From: Pseudomonas pisciculturae
GTDB lineage: Bacteria > Pseudomonadota > Gammaproteobacteria > Pseudomonadales > Pseudomonadaceae
Assembly (NCBI RefSeq): GCF_015461805.1
Contig: NZ_JACVZE010000001.1
Location: forward strand, 248,001-312,000
Reading direction: 5' to 3'
Length of the DNA stretch: 64,000 bases
The notes under the pieces are model-generated. The model was not told the DNA's origin and made no database searches. It worked only from the letters and a program-made list of their open reading frames with translations. Position numbers and translations under genes: made by a program. Of the stretch, positions 19,123 through 31,512 are shown piece by piece; the stretch's first letter is position 1, and the number at the start of each line of letters is the position of its first letter.

Positions 19123-20933
19123 CAGCGCGGGGTGTCTGGCAGTCGCTGGATATCGCCGCCGACAAACTTGGCCCAAGGCATCTGGCGATCAACGCGCTGG
19201 TTGGCGCTGATGCCCAGGCTGCCCGACAAGCCGTCTACGCGGGTGTCTGGCAGTGCCTTGAGTTGCCCTAGGCGCGGCGCCAGGCGATAGGCGTCGACAC
19301 CCATCGCATACAGGCGGCCGAGGCTGCCATTGGCTTGCGGCCATTGCGCGGCAACCTGGTTACGCAGCGGGTCAGTGGTGTTGAGCAGCCAAGGGGTTTC
19401 GCAGAACATCACGTTGGTCATGTCCAGGTACTGGTTCTTGTCACCGCTGGCGCTGAACACGTGGGACGTTGCGTACACCGGCACATCGCCAGCGTATTGG
19501 AAGTTCAGGGTTGGCTTGATTTGCTGGGCCAGTTGTGGGGTCACCGCCAGGAAGATGAACTCGATGTCCTGGCGACGCGACGGCTGTGCCGCTACGTCGG
19601 TGCCCACGGTGCTTTGCAGGCTCTTGGCGCGACCTTCGCTTTTGCGCAGTTGGAACAGGTCGGCGATCTGCTGGGCCAGGGCAACTGGCTGGTCAACGTA
19701 CTCGACGCCGAGCACTGTGCCGCCATTGGCTTCCCAATCCTGGCGGAAAGCTTTGTAGACGCGCTCGCCCCATTCACCACGCGGCACCATCGCCGCGGCA
19801 CGGTGCAGGCCGTCGGCGCGGGCACGGCGCGATACTTCACGAGCTTCATCTTCAGCCGCCAGGCCGAATTGGAACAGCTGCGGCGGGCCTTGATCGGTCT
19901 CGCTGTAGTTCAGCCCCAGCGTGGTGATTGGCAGTTGCGCACGTGCGCTCAACTGTTTAACCAGTGGTTTTTCCAGCGGGCCGACCACCAGTTGCACGCC
20001 AGCGGCCTGGGCCTTGGCATAGAAGTCATCCAGGGAGTTGAGGCGCGAGCTGTCATAAAACTCGATCACTGGCGGTTTCTGCCCGGCTTGTTCAGCCTGG
20101 TAGTGCGCGGCCATGAAACCTTCGCGCAGCGCTTTGCCGACGGAGGCCAGCGGGCCGTCCTGTGGCAGCAGCAGGGCGATTTTGTTCAGCGGCTGGCTGG
20201 CCAGCTCCTTGAGCTTGGTCAGCGGCAACGGCAGTTGCACGGCTGCCGGGTGGCCCGGGTTCTGGGCGCGCCAAGTGTCGATGGCCGTTTGCTGTTGCTC
20301 AAGCGTGCCGGCACCTTTTACGGATTGAGCCAGGGTAATCCAGCCATCGAGCGTCGGGTTGCCGCTGGCTTGCAGCTGGTCGGCAGGCAGGGCTGCGATC
20401 AGTGCCCAGATGGCTTCATGGTTGCTGGCGGCGGCATCGCCAGTCAGCAGCGGGGCCATTGCGACACGTTCGCGAGCGGCGGCTAACGTCTGGCCATCAG
20501 CTTCATAGGCGCGAGCATGCACGGTGCCGGTACGGATCTGCTGGTCAGCCGGCAGGTCCTTCAGGCTTTGCAGGCTTGGGTGATCCAGTGCCGTCAGGGC
20601 AGCCTTGGGCTGGTTACGCGCCATGGCCAGTTCGGCGGCCAGGGTGTTGGCAAAGACTTGCGCGGCTGGCTTGAGCGCATCCATTGGCACTTGCGCAAGA
20701 ATCTGCGACGAGCGGCCAGGGTTGTTCTGCTTGTAGGCCATGTCTGCCGCACTCAGGCGCAGTAATGCGGCCTTTTCTGGCGTCTTGGCGGTAGTGGCCT
20801 GTTCGAGCAGTTGCTCGATACTGGCGTCCGGGGTCCGTGGAAGGTCGCCAAGGCTGGACGAGGGCGAGCTGGCGCAAGCGGCCAACAGGGCAGCAAGGCA
20901 GAGGGCGGAGAGCAGCCGCAGGCAAGCGATCAT
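19122..20933 (-). CDS. lpoA: Penicillin-binding protein activator LpoA
   Basis: A 603-residue outer-membrane lipoprotein (lipobox LLAAC, Cys20). A helical TPR-like N-terminal half is followed by a periplasmic-binding-protein-like C-terminal half that begins near NKIALLLPQDGPLASVGKALREG. This is the LpoA/YraM layout. The protein reaches through the cell wall to stimulate the transpeptidase activity of PBP1a. Start MIACLRLL at 20933 is preferred because it opens the signal peptide; an upstream in-frame codon at 20957 adds eight polar residues. It is first in the operon with yraN, gmhA and the BON gene, and divergent from rsmI. Confidence 0.92.
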
Positions 20934-21142
20934 GTAAGTGTTCCTGATACCGATCAAATTAGCGTGGAATTGTACCCAAGCACTGGCCCAGGCGCGATGT
21001 TACTGGCGTGAAACCGTCGATTTAGGTCGTGCATTTGTGGCTATTGGCGATCGGCGGCTGAAAAGGCATCGGCCGTGATGGCATATTTTCAAGGCTGCTA
21101 CGCGTTACAATGCGGCTTTTGCCAACCATCGAGGTGTGCGTT

Positions 21143-22015
21143 TTGACTGCTCCAGGTCCTTTGAATTCCACTGCAGGCTCGCTTTTTGTCGTGGCGACGC
21201 CCATTGGCAACCTGGACGACATCAGTGCTCGCGCGCTGAAGGTGTTGCGCGAGGTCAAATTGATCGCGGCCGAAGATACGCGTCACTCCCAGCGGTTGAT
21301 GCAGCATTTTGGTATCAGCACGCCATTAGCGGCCTGCCATGAACACAACGAACGCGAAGAAGGCAGCCGGTTTATCGTGCGCCTGTTGGCCGGCGATGAT
21401 GTGGCGCTGATCTCCGATGCGGGCACGCCGTTGATTTCCGATCCGGGTTATCACTTGGTACGTCAGGCGCGGGCCGCTGGTATCAATGTAGTGCCTGTTC
21501 CGGGCGCGTGCGCGCTCATCGCTGCATTGTCTGCGGCGGGTTTGCCGTCTGACCGGTTTATTTTCGAAGGTTTTTTGCCGGCCAAGGCCGTGGGGCGCCG
21601 CGCGCGCCTTCAGGCGTTGAAGGAAGAGCCGCGCACGCTGATCTTTTACGAAGCGCCTCATCGTATCCTTGAATGCTTGCAGGACATGGAGCTGGTGTTC
21701 GGCGGTGAGCGCCTGGCGCTGCTGGCCCGTGAGTTGACCAAGACCTTTGAAACCCTCAAGGGCTTGCCCCTGGAAGAGTTGCGCGCCTTTGTCGAAGGCG
21801 ACAGCAATCAGCAGCGCGGCGAATGCGTAGTGCTCGTGGCGGGCTGGACTGCGCCGGAAAGTGAAGATGCGGTTAATAGCGAGGCGATGCGCATTCTGGA
21901 TCTGTTGCTCAAGGAAATGCCCCTCAAGCGCGCTGCGGCCCTTGCGGCGGAGATCACTGGCCTGCGTAAAAACGTGTTGTACCAAGTTGCGCTGGATAAA
22001 CAGAAAGCCGAATAG
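21143..22015 (+). CDS. rsmI: 16S rRNA (cytidine-1402-2'-O)-methyltransferase RsmI
   Basis: A 290-residue tetrapyrrole-methylase-fold enzyme. Visible motifs are VVATPIGNLDDISARAL at the SAM-binding N-terminus, AAEDTRHSQRL, LISDAGTPLISDPG and FYEAPHRI, all typical of RsmI. The enzyme adds the 2'-O-methyl group at C1402 in the ribosomal P-site region. The start is taken as TTG 21143 (MTAPGPLN), preceded by GAGGTG. This gives the usual family length; the in-frame extension to 21110 lacks support. The divergent neighbour is lpoA, as in E. coli and many gamma-proteobacteria. Confidence 0.93.
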   Translation: MTAPGPLNSTAGSLFVVATPIGNLDDISARALKVLREVKLIAAEDTRHSQRLMQHFGISTPLAACHEHNEREEGSRFIVRLLAGDDVALISDAGTPLISDPGYHLVRQARAAGINVVPVPGACALIAALSAAGLPSDRFIFEGFLPAKAVGRRARLQALKEEPRTLIFYEAPHRILECLQDMELVFGGERLALLARELTKTFETLKGLPLEELRAFVEGDSNQQRGECVVLVAGWTAPESEDAVNSEAMRILDLLLKEMPLKRAAALAAEITGLRKNVLYQVALDKQKAE

Positions 22016-22110
22016 TTCAGGGGATGAACCTGTATTTCGTCTGAACGTGATGGCAATTCTGAACTTTTATTACTTGTCCTGAGGCCGCCGTGCCGTTAAC
22101 CTGCGCGGCG

Positions 22111-22465
22111 GAGAGTCGATTGGACAGTCGCTGCCCTCTATGAAAATTAGGGGGGGGAGGAAAGTCCGGGCTCCATAGGGCGAAGTGCCAGGTAATGCCT
22201 GGGAGGCGTGAGCCTACGGAAAGTGCCACAGAAAATAACCGCCTAAGCACTTCGGTGCCGGTAAGGGTGAAAAGGTGCGGTAAGAGCGCACCGCACGACT
22301 GGCAACAGTTCGTGGCTAGGTAAACCCCACTTGGAGCAAGACCAAATAGGGTCCCAAGGCGTGGCCCGCGCTGGGACCGGGTAGGTTGCTAAAGGTGTCC
22401 AGTGATGGCCATCGTAGACGAATGACTGTTCAAGACAGAACCCGGCTTACAGATCGACTCTCCAC
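22111..22465 (+). ncRNA. rnpB: RNase P RNA (bacterial class A)
   Basis: The 5' end GAGAGTCGAT pairs with the 3' end ATCGACTCTC as P1. Conserved core elements are present in order: GAGGAAAGTCCGGGCTCC, then AGGGTGAAAAGGTGCGGTAAGA, then GAGCAAGACCAAATAGG, and finally GACAGAACCCGGCTTACAG. This RNA is the catalytic subunit that trims tRNA 5' leaders. A T-run (22467-22472) follows directly. The gene lies between rsmI and mraZ, as in other Pseudomonas. Confidence 0.97.
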
Positions 22466-22473
22466 CTTTTTTC

Positions 22474-22496
22474 TTCTGTTCGAATCTCGAACAGAA
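22474..22496. other. Perfect 10-bp inverted repeat just after rnpB
   Basis: TTCTGTTCGA and TCGAACAGAA are separated by three bases, directly after the T-run that ends the RNase P RNA. It could be a back-up terminator (A-rich, AAAACC after it) or an operator for an unknown protein. It does not match a LexA box. Confidence 0.6.
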
Positions 22497-22715
22497 AACC
22501 GGTAGTAACGCAAGAATCCCTCCCTGCTGAATCATTGGCAGATGCATCTTCGTAATACCAAAAAAATCTTACTCTTAATAAATCACTTTAACTTTCGCCT
22601 ATAGCTCTTTGAGCTATCTGTGCTTGTTGGGTCAGAAACATCGCCAAACTCTGGTTTCTCCTCCGTTTACGCTCCTAAATCTCCGTTCTGTAAGGCTTTT
22701 CCTTGAATCCGCGCC
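22497..22715 (+). other. AT-rich intergenic stretch between rnpB and the mra promoter
   Basis: About 220 bases without a gene and clearly AT-richer than the rest of the window (for example AAAAAAATCTTACTCTTAAT near 22560). It holds ATAGCTC-TTT-GAGCTAT, a perfect 7-bp inverted repeat (22601-22617). No reading frame with a ribosome site was seen. Confidence 0.5.
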
Positions 22716-22745
22716 TTGACGGTGTGGTAGGCGCATTCCTATAGT
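22716..22745 (+). promoter_or_regulatory. Promoter of the dcw (mra) operon
   Basis: TTGACG (22716-22721) and TATAGT (22740-22745) are separated by 18 bases, a close match to the sigma-70 consensus. Transcription would start near 22752, at the edge of the MraZ repeats and about 70 bases before mraZ. Confidence 0.8.
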
Positions 22746-22751
22746 GTGCGC

Positions 22752-22777
22752 AAGTGGCGGAAAGTGGCACAAAGTGG
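22752..22777 (+). promoter_or_regulatory. MraZ operator: three AAGTGG repeats at 10-bp spacing
   Basis: AAGTGG occurs at 22752-22757, 22762-22767 and 22772-22777, exactly one helical turn apart. MraZ proteins are known to bind arrays of short TGGG-like direct repeats in front of their own operon. The array overlaps the predicted transcription start, which suits repression. Confidence 0.85.
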
Positions 22778-22819
22778 GTTTTTTGAACGTAAAACGCTAA
22801 AATTTGGAGAAACGCATCT

Positions 22820-23275
22820 GTGTTTCGCGGAGCTAACGCTATCAGTCTCGATGCAAAAGGCCGTCTCGCTATGCCGAGCCGGTATCGTGACGAGCTCATT
22901 TCGCGAAGTTCCGGGCAGTTGATCATCACCATTGATGCCGTTGACCCTTGTTTGTGTGTTTACCCCCTCGATGAGTGGGAGTTGATTGAAACCAAGTTGC
23001 GCGCTCTGCCTTCATTGCGTGAAGAAAACCGCCGGTTGCAGCGTTTGCTGATCGGTAATGCCGTCGACCTCGAGCTCGATGGCAGTGGTCGTTTCCTGGT
23101 GCCGCCGCGTTTGCGCGAGTACGCCAAGCTGGATAAGCGCGCAATGCTGGTGGGCCAACTGAACAAGTTCCAATTGTGGGACGAAGATGCCTGGGATGCT
23201 GTTTCTGCAGCTGACCTGGCTGCTATTCAACAACCGGGCGCTATGCCTGATGAACTGCGTGATTTGATCCTGTGA
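22820..23275 (+). CDS. mraZ: Division/cell-wall cluster transcriptional repressor MraZ
   Basis: A 151-residue protein with the two SpoVT/AbrB-like halves of Mra[23 protein letters not shown] at the N-terminus and the related [20 protein letters not shown] after residue 75. The DxKGR and DxxGR repeats are diagnostic. MraZ forms ring-like oligomers, binds the repeats upstream of its gene and represses the dcw operon. It starts with GTG at 22820 after GGAGA. Its stop overlaps the next start by 4 bases. Confidence 0.96.
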   Translation: MFRGANAISLDAKGRLAMPSRYRDELISRSSGQLIITIDAVDPCLCVYPLDEWELIETKLRALPSLREENRRLQRLLIGNAVDLELDGSGRFLVPPRLREYAKLDKRAMLVGQLNKFQLWDEDAWDAVSAADLAAIQQPGAMPDELRDLIL

Positions 23276-24215
23276 CTATTGATAGCGGCTTTAACCACAT
23301 CACCGTACTGCTTGACGAAGCCGTTGAGGCTCTCGCCGTACGCGCGGATGGCTGCTATTTGGATGGCACCTTCGGCAGGGGCGGGCACAGCCGGTTGATA
23401 CTCAGCCAGCTCGGGTCCGACGGTAAATTGCTCGGGTTTGACAAAGACCCCCAAGCGATTGCCACCGGGCAAGCGCTAGCGGCCGAAGACGGCCGCTTTG
23501 TCGTTGTGCAGCGTAGCTTTGCCGAGCTGGGTGCCGAAGTCGCCGAGCGTGGCATGGCCGGCAAGGTGGCCGGGGTTTTGCTCGATCTGGGCGTGTCTTC
23601 GCCGCAGCTCGATGACCCTGAGCGTGGCTTCAGTTTCATGAATGACGGCCCGCTCGACATGCGCATGGACCCGACTCGGGGTATCAGCGCGGCCGAGTTC
23701 ATCGCCACCGCTCCCCACGAAGAAATCACCCGCGTATTCAAGGAATACGGCGAAGAGCGCTTTGCTGGCCGCATGGCCCGCGCCGTGGTCGAGCGCCGTG
23801 AAATCCAGCCGTTCGAGCGCACCGCCGACCTGGCCGAAGTGCTCAAGGTTGCCAACCCGGCATGGGAAAAAGGCAAGAACCCCGCCACCCGTGCATTTCA
23901 GGGTCTGCGCATTCACGTCAACAACGAATTGGGTGACCTGGAGGCCGGCCTCGAAGCCGCCCTTGAGGCACTGGAAGTGGGCGGTCGCCTGGTGGTGATC
24001 AGCTTCCACTCCCTCGAAGACCGCATCGTCAAATTGTTCATGCGTCGTCTGGTCAAGGGTGAGTCCGATAACCTGCCGCGCAACCTGCCGGTGCGTTTCG
24101 AAGCTTTTGTGCCGAAAATCAAAATCCATGGCAAAGCGCAGTTCGCTTCCGAAGCCGAACTCAAGGCCAACCCACGCTCCCGTAGCGCCGTCATGCGTGT
24201 CGCGGAGAAGCTGCG

Positions 24216-24219
<4 letters not shown>
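23272..24219 (+). CDS. rsmH: 16S rRNA (cytosine-1402-N4)-methyltransferase RsmH
   Basis: A 315-residue protein. The SAM-binding motif [14 protein letters not shown] lies near residues 24-37. Also present are [19 protein letters not shown] and the C-terminal [13 protein letters not shown], all strongly conserved in RsmH (MraW). It methylates N4 of C1402, the base whose ribose RsmI modifies; that gene lies only 1.3 kb upstream. The GTG start at 23272 overlaps the mraZ stop (GTGA). Confidence 0.97.
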
Positions 24220-26250
<2,031 letters not shown>

Positions 26251-26251
<1 letters not shown>

Positions 26252-27714
26252 TGTCTCTTAGCCTGAACAAGATTTTTGCCCACGCCGGCCGCGATCTGCT
26301 GATTCGTGAATTGAGCCTGGACAGCCGTAATGTGCGCGCCGGTGACTTGTTCCTGGCGGTACCGGGCGGCAAGTACGATGGCCGTGAGCATATCGCCGAC
26401 GCTTTGCAGCGCGGCGCTGCGGCAGTGGCTTATGAAGTGGAAGGCGCCACCGTGCTGCCGATCACTGACGTGCCGCTGATTCCGGTCAAAGGTTTGGCCA
26501 AGCAGTTGTCGGACATCGCCGGGCGCTTTTATGGCGACCCGAGCCGCCACCTCAATCTGGTTGGCGTCACGGGTACCAACGGCAAGACCAGCGTGACGCA
26601 ACTGGTCGCCCAAGCCCTTGACCTGCTGGGCCAGCACTGCGGCATTGTCGGCACCCTCGGCACTGGCTTCTATGGCGCGCTGCAAAGCGGCCTGCACACC
26701 ACACCGAACCCGATTGCCGTGCAAGCGACCCTGGCCGACCTGAAAAAAGCCGGTGCCAAGGCGGTTGCGATGGAAGTGTCGTCCCACGGTCTGGACCAGG
26801 GTCGTGTCACTGCGCTGGCCTTTGATGTGGCTGTGATGACCAACTTGTCCCGCGATCACCTGGACTACCACGGCACCATGGAGGCCTACGCGGCCGCCAA
26901 GGCCAAGCTGTTCTCCTGGAATGACCTCAAGTGCCGGGTGGTGAACCTGGACGACGAATTTGGCCGCCAATTGGCTGCCGAAGACGGCGAGTCGCGCCTG
27001 ATCAGCTACAGCCTCACGGACTCCAGCGCTTACCTGTATTGCCGCGAAGCCCAATTCAATGACGAGGGCGTTCGCGCCACGTTGGTTACGCCCCAGGGCG
27101 AGCACCATTTGCGCAGCACCTTGCTCGGTCGTTTCAACCTGAGCAACGTGCTTGCCGCTGTCGGCGCGTTGCTGGGCCTGGATTACGCCCTGGATGAAAT
27201 CCTGCGCGTGCTGCCCAAACTCGAAGGCCCCGCCGGTCGCATGCAGCGCCTGGGTGGCGGCACGCAGCCGCTGGTAGTGGTCGATTACGCCCACACGCCG
27301 GACGCGCTGGAAAAAGTCCTCGAAGCCCTGCGCCCTCACGCCAAGGGTAAGTTGTTGTGCCTGTTCGGCTGCGGCGGTGATCGTGATCGCGGCAAGCGCC
27401 CGTTGATGGCCGAGATCGTCGAGCGCCTGGCCGATGGCGTGCTCGTCACAGACGACAACCCACGCAGTGAAGACCCGAGCCAGATTTTCGATGACATCCG
27501 CGCAGGCTTCAAAGACGCGTCCAAGGCTACGTTTGTTGCCGGTCGCGGCGCTGCTATCGCCCAACTGATCGCCAGCGCCAGTGCTGACGACGTGGTGGTG
27601 TTGGCCGGCAAAGGCCACGAGGACTACCAGGAAATCAACGGCGAGCGCCATGCCTTCTCTGATTTGGTCGAGGCCGATCACGCCCTGACCGCTTGGGAGG
27701 TTGCCCATGCTTAA
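26251..27714 (+). CDS. murE: UDP-MurNAc-L-Ala-D-Glu-meso-diaminopimelate ligase MurE
   Basis: A 487-residue Mur ligase that adds the third residue of the stem peptide in the cytoplasm. The ATP-binding loop GTNGKTS lies at 108-114. DNPR at 402-405 is the motif that selects meso-diaminopimelate rather than lysine, so the wall is of the A1-gamma type expected in Gram-negatives. The start ATG shares bases with the ftsI stop (TGATG). The 3' end overlaps murF by 8 bases. Confidence 0.97.
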
Positions 27715-29077
27715 AGCGATGAAATTCAGCGAACTGACCCAGGCCCTGTCGGCCCGTGTACTGTCGAGCGATTGCAGCTTCGACGGTGTCAGTATCGACA
27801 GCCGCAACATCAAGCCAGGGCACCTGTTTGTTGCGCTGGCTGGCCCGCGCTTCGATGGTCACGACTACCTGAACGACGTCGCCGCCAAAGGTGCTGTCGG
27901 CGCGCTGGTACAGCGCGAAGTGCCGGACTCCACCTTGCCGCAATTGCTGGTGGCCGATACCAGATTGGCTCTGGGCCAGTTGGGTGCGTTGAACCGCGCT
28001 GCTTTCGACAAGCCCGTGGCAGCCATCACCGGCTCCAGCGGCAAGACCACGGTCAAGGAGCTGCTTGCCGGCATCCTGCGCACGCGCGGCCCTGTGCACG
28101 CCACCCGTGGCAACCTGAACAATGATTTCGGCGCTCCGCTGACCTTGCTCGAACTGGCCCCGGAACACACGGCGGCAGTGATCGAGCTGGGTGCCTCGCG
28201 CATCGGCGAAATCGCCTACACCGTGGCGCTGACCAAGCCCCACGTAGCGATCATCAATAACGCCGGTACCGCCCATGTCGGCGAATTTGGCGGCCCGGAA
28301 AAAATCGTCGAAGCCAAGGGCGAAATCCTCGAAGGCCTCGACGCATCGGGCACTGCTGTGCTGAACCTTGACGACAAGGCCTTCGAGACCTGGCGTGTAC
28401 GTGCCGCCGGGCGCAAGGTGCTGACGTTTGCCGTGCTCAATGCAGCGGCTGATTTTCATGCGTCCGACATTACCGTTGACGCCCGTGGTTGCCCGTCCTT
28501 CACCTTGCATACCCCGCAAGGCAGTGAGCATGTGCAGTTGAACCTGCTGGGCAACCATAACGTCGCCAATGCCTTGGCGGCTGCCGCTGCGGCCTACGCC
28601 TTGGGCCTGTCGCTGTTCGGTACCGCCACGGGCCTCGGCGCGGTGCAGCCGGTGAAGGGCCGTACCGTGGCGCAGCTGGCTACCAATGGCATGCGCGTGA
28701 TTGACGACACTTACAACGCCAACCAGTCCTCGGTCTGTGCCGCCATTGACCTGCTCAAAGGCTTCACAGGTCGCAAAGTGCTGGTGCTGGGTGATATCGC
28801 CGAGCTGGGTGACTGGGCCGAACAGTCCCACCGTGAAGTCGGCGCCTACGCCACCGGCAAAGCTGACGCGCTCTATGCGGTCGGCCCGAATATGGCCCAC
28901 GCCGTCAACGCCTTCGGCCCCGGCGCACAACATTTCGCCACCCAGGCAGAGCTGATCCAGGCGCTGACGGCGGCCGAACAAGACAAACACACAACCATTT
29001 TGATCAAGGGATCGCGCAGCGCGGTGATGGAAAACGTCGTCGCGGCCTTGTGCGGTTCAAGTACGGAGAAACATTAA
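27707..29077 (+). CDS. murF: UDP-MurNAc-tripeptide-D-alanyl-D-alanine ligase MurF
   Basis: A 456-residue Mur ligase that joins the D-Ala-D-Ala made by Ddl to the tripeptide. The ATP loop GSSGKTT is at 109-115, and the C-terminal domain carries [11 protein letters not shown], a MurF hallmark. Start ATG 27707 (MLKAMKF) lies inside the end of murE. An in-frame TTG two codons upstream is less likely. The stop TAA shares its last base with the mraY start. Confidence 0.96.
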   Translation: MLKAMKFSELTQALSARVLSSDCSFDGVSIDSRNIKPGHLFVALAGPRFDGHDYLNDVAAKGAVGALVQREVPDSTLPQLLVADTRLALGQLGALNRAAFDKPVAAITGSSGKTTVKELLAGILRTRGPVHATRGNLNNDFGAPLTLLELAPEHTAAVIELGASRIGEIAYTVALTKPHVAIINNAGTAHVGEFGGPEKIVEAKGEILEGLDASGTAVLNLDDKAFETWRVRAAGRKVLTFAVLNAAADFHASDITVDARGCPSFTLHTPQGSEHVQLNLLGNHNVANALAAAAAAYALGLSLFGTATGLGAVQPVKGRTVAQLATNGMRVIDDTYNANQSSVCAAIDLLKGFTGRKVLVLGDIAELGDWAEQSHREVGAYATGKADALYAVGPNMAHAVNAFGPGAQHFATQAELIQALTAAEQDKHTTILIKGSRSAVMENVVAALCGSSTEKH

Positions 29078-30159
29078 TGCTGCTGCTGCTGGCTGAGTAT
29101 CTGCAACAGTTCCACAAAGGCTTCGCGGTCTTTCAGTACCTGACCCTGCGCGGGATTCTGGGTGTGCTGACCGCGCTGTCTTTGTCGCTGTTCTTGGGGC
29201 CGTGGATGATCCGCACCCTGCAGAACCTGCAAATTGGTCAATCGGTTCGTAATGACGGCCCGCAGTCGCACCTGTCCAAATCCGGCACCCCGACCATGGG
29301 CGGCGCGCTGATCCTGTCGTCCATCGGCATCAGCACCTTGCTGTGGGCTGACCTGCACAACCGCTACGTGTGGACGGTGCTGCTGGTGACCCTGTTGTTC
29401 GGCGCCATCGGCTGGGTGGACGACTACCGCAAGGTGATCGAGAAGAATTCGAAAGGCCTGCCAAGCCGCTGGAAGTATTTCTGGCAGTCGGTGTTCGGCC
29501 TCGGCGCTGCAGTGTTCCTGTTCATGACTGCGCCAAGCGCGGTAGAAACCACCCTGATCATCCCGATGCTCAAGGACGCGAGCATTCCACTGGGCGTGGG
29601 CTTCGTGGTGCTGACCTACTTCGTGATCGTCGGCTCCAGCAACGCGGTGAACCTCACTGACGGCCTCGACGGCCTGGCGATCATGCCGACGGTGATGGTG
29701 GGCGGTGCGCTCGGCATCTTCTGCTACCTGTCGGGTAACGTGAAATTCGCTGAATACCTGCTGATCCCTTACGTACCGGGCGCGGGCGAGTTGATTGTGT
29801 TCTGCGGCGCGCTGATCGGTGCCGGCCTGGGCTTCCTGTGGTTCAACACCTACCCGGCGCAAGTCTTCATGGGCGACGTCGGCGCACTGGCGCTGGGCGC
29901 TGCCCTGGGCACCATCGCCGTGATCGTGCGCCAGGAAATCGTGCTGTTCATCATGGGCGGTGTGTTCGTGATGGAAACCCTGTCGGTGGTCATCCAGGTG
30001 GCCTCCTTCAAATTGACCGGGCGCCGCGTGTTTCGCATGGCGCCGATTCACCACCACTTTGAACTCAAGGGCTGGCCTGAGCCGCGCGTGATCGTGCGCT
30101 TCTGGATCATCACCGTGATTCTGGTACTGGTTGGCCTTGCCACCCTGAAACTGAGGTAG
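29077..30159 (+). CDS. mraY: Phospho-MurNAc-pentapeptide-transferase MraY
   Basis: A 360-residue polytopic membrane enzyme (about ten helices) that moves phospho-MurNAc-pentapeptide onto undecaprenyl phosphate, giving lipid I. Conserved active-site segments are visible: GTPTMGG near residue 70, WVDDYRKV (the DD pair), [10 protein letters not shown] and the histidine triplet in [11 protein letters not shown]. The start ATG overlaps the murF stop (TAATG). A 6-base gap to murD is one of the few spaces inside the cluster. Confidence 0.97.
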   Translation: MLLLLAEYLQQFHKGFAVFQYLTLRGILGVLTALSLSLFLGPWMIRTLQNLQIGQSVRNDGPQSHLSKSGTPTMGGALILSSIGISTLLWADLHNRYVWTVLLVTLLFGAIGWVDDYRKVIEKNSKGLPSRWKYFWQSVFGLGAAVFLFMTAPSAVETTLIIPMLKDASIPLGVGFVVLTYFVIVGSSNAVNLTDGLDGLAIMPTVMVGGALGIFCYLSGNVKFAEYLLIPYVPGAGELIVFCGALIGAGLGFLWFNTYPAQVFMGDVGALALGAALGTIAVIVRQEIVLFIMGGVFVMETLSVVIQVASFKLTGRRVFRMAPIHHHFELKGWPEPRVIVRFWIITVILVLVGLATLKLR

Positions 30160-30165
30160 AAACGA

Positions 30166-31512
30166 GTGTCCCTGATCGCTTCAGACCACTTCCGCATCGT
30201 TGTCGGCCTCGGCAAGAGCGGCATGTCCCTGGTTCGCTTCCTGGCGAACCGGGGCAAGCCGTTTGCCGTGGCCGATACGCGGGAAAACCCACCGGAGCTG
30301 GTCACGCTGCGCCGTGACTACCCGCACGTGGAAGTGCGTTGTGGCGAGCTGGATGTCGAGTTTCTGTGCCGCGCTGATGAGCTTTACGTGAGCCCTGGCC
30401 TGGCCCTGGCGACACCGGCCCTGCAAGCGGCTGCGGCCCGTGGCGTGAAGTTGTCCGGCGATATCGACCTGTTTGCGCGTAACGCGAAAGCACCGATTAT
30501 TGCCATCAGCGGTTCCAACGCGAAAAGCACCGTGACCACCCTGGTCGGTGAGATGGCGGCTGCAGCCGGCAAGCGTGTTGCCGTAGGCGGCAACCTTGGT
30601 GTGCCTGCATTGGACCTGCTCAGCGACGACGTCGAGCTGTACGTGATGGAGCTGTCGAGCTTCCAGCTGGAAACCACCCACGACCTCGGTGCCGAAGTGG
30701 CAACCGTGCTGAACGTGAGTGAAGACCACATGGACCGCTACAGCGGCCTGCCTGCCTATCACCTGGCCAAGCACCGGATCTTCCGCGGTGCCAAGCAATT
30801 TGTGGTCAACCGCCAGGATGCCCTGAGCCGTCCGCTGATAGGCGAGGGTATGCCTTGCTGGACCTTCGGCCTGAGCAAGCCAGACTTCAAAGCCTTTGGC
30901 ATTCGTGAAGAGAACGGCGAGAAATACCTGGCCTTCGAATTCCAGAACCTGATGCCCGTGCGTGAGCTTAAGATCCGCGGCGCCCATAACCAGTCCAACG
31001 CCCTGGCGGCCTTGGCGCTGGGTCATGCTGTTGGTCTGCCATTCGACGCCATGCTGTCGGCCCTGCGCACTTTCGGTGGCCTTGAGCATCGCTGCCAGTG
31101 GGTGCGCGACCTTGACGGCGTGGGCTACTACAACGATTCCAAAGCCACCAACGTCGGTGCGGCCCTGGCTGCCATCGAAGGCCTGGGGGCCGATATCGAC
31201 GGCAAGCTGGTGCTGATCGCCGGTGGCGATGGCAAGGGCGCCGACTTCAAGGACCTTAAAGGTCCGGCGGCCGCGCATTGCCGCGCCGTGGTGCTGATGG
31301 GCCGCGACTCCGATCTGATCGCCGCGGCCCTCGGTGACGGTGTGCCGCAAGTGCGCGCAACGTCCCTGGACGATGCCATAGCCCAATGCAAAGCCCTGGC
31401 CCAGCCCGGTGATGCGGTGTTGCTGTCGCCGGCGTGTGCCAGCTTCGACATGTTCAAGAACTACGAAGAGCGCGGCCAGTTGTTCGCCCGCGCAGTGGAG
31501 GGCTTGGCATGA
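30166..31512 (+). CDS. murD: UDP-MurNAc-L-alanine-D-glutamate ligase MurD
   Basis: A 448-residue Mur ligase that adds D-glutamate as the second stem residue. Its ATP loop is GSNAKST (116-122), with Ala in place of the more common Gly before Lys; this variant is, to my knowledge, usual in Pseudomonas MurD. The N-terminal VVGLGKSGMS forms the UDP-binding Rossmann-like domain, and YNDSKATNVGA is a conserved C-terminal motif. It begins with GTG at 30166. The stop overlaps the ftsW start (ATGA). Confidence 0.96.
   Translation: MSLIASDHFRIVVGLGKSGMSLVRFLANRGKPFAVADTRENPPELVTLRRDYPHVEVRCGELDVEFLCRADELYVSPGLALATPALQAAAARGVKLSGDIDLFARNAKAPIIAISGSNAKSTVTTLVGEMAAAAGKRVAVGGNLGVPALDLLSDDVELYVMELSSFQLETTHDLGAEVATVLNVSEDHMDRYSGLPAYHLAKHRIFRGAKQFVVNRQDALSRPLIGEGMPCWTFGLSKPDFKAFGIREENGEKYLAFEFQNLMPVRELKIRGAHNQSNALAALALGHAVGLPFDAMLSALRTFGGLEHRCQWVRDLDGVGYYNDSKATNVGAALAAIEGLGADIDGKLVLIAGGDGKGADFKDLKGPAAAHCRAVVLMGRDSDLIAAALGDGVPQVRATSLDDAIAQCKALAQPGDAVLLSPACASFDMFKNYEERGQLFARAVEGLA

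Noticed and set aside
22474..22496. LexA (SOS) box at the inverted repeat after rnpB
   Set aside because: The repeat lacks the CTG-N10-CAG arrangement with an AT-alternating centre expected for LexA.
30511..30531. Apparent defect in the MurD ATP loop (GSNAKST instead of GSNGKST)
   Set aside because: To my knowledge this variant is usual in Pseudomonas MurD, and the rest of the protein is complete, so it is not a sign of inactivation.
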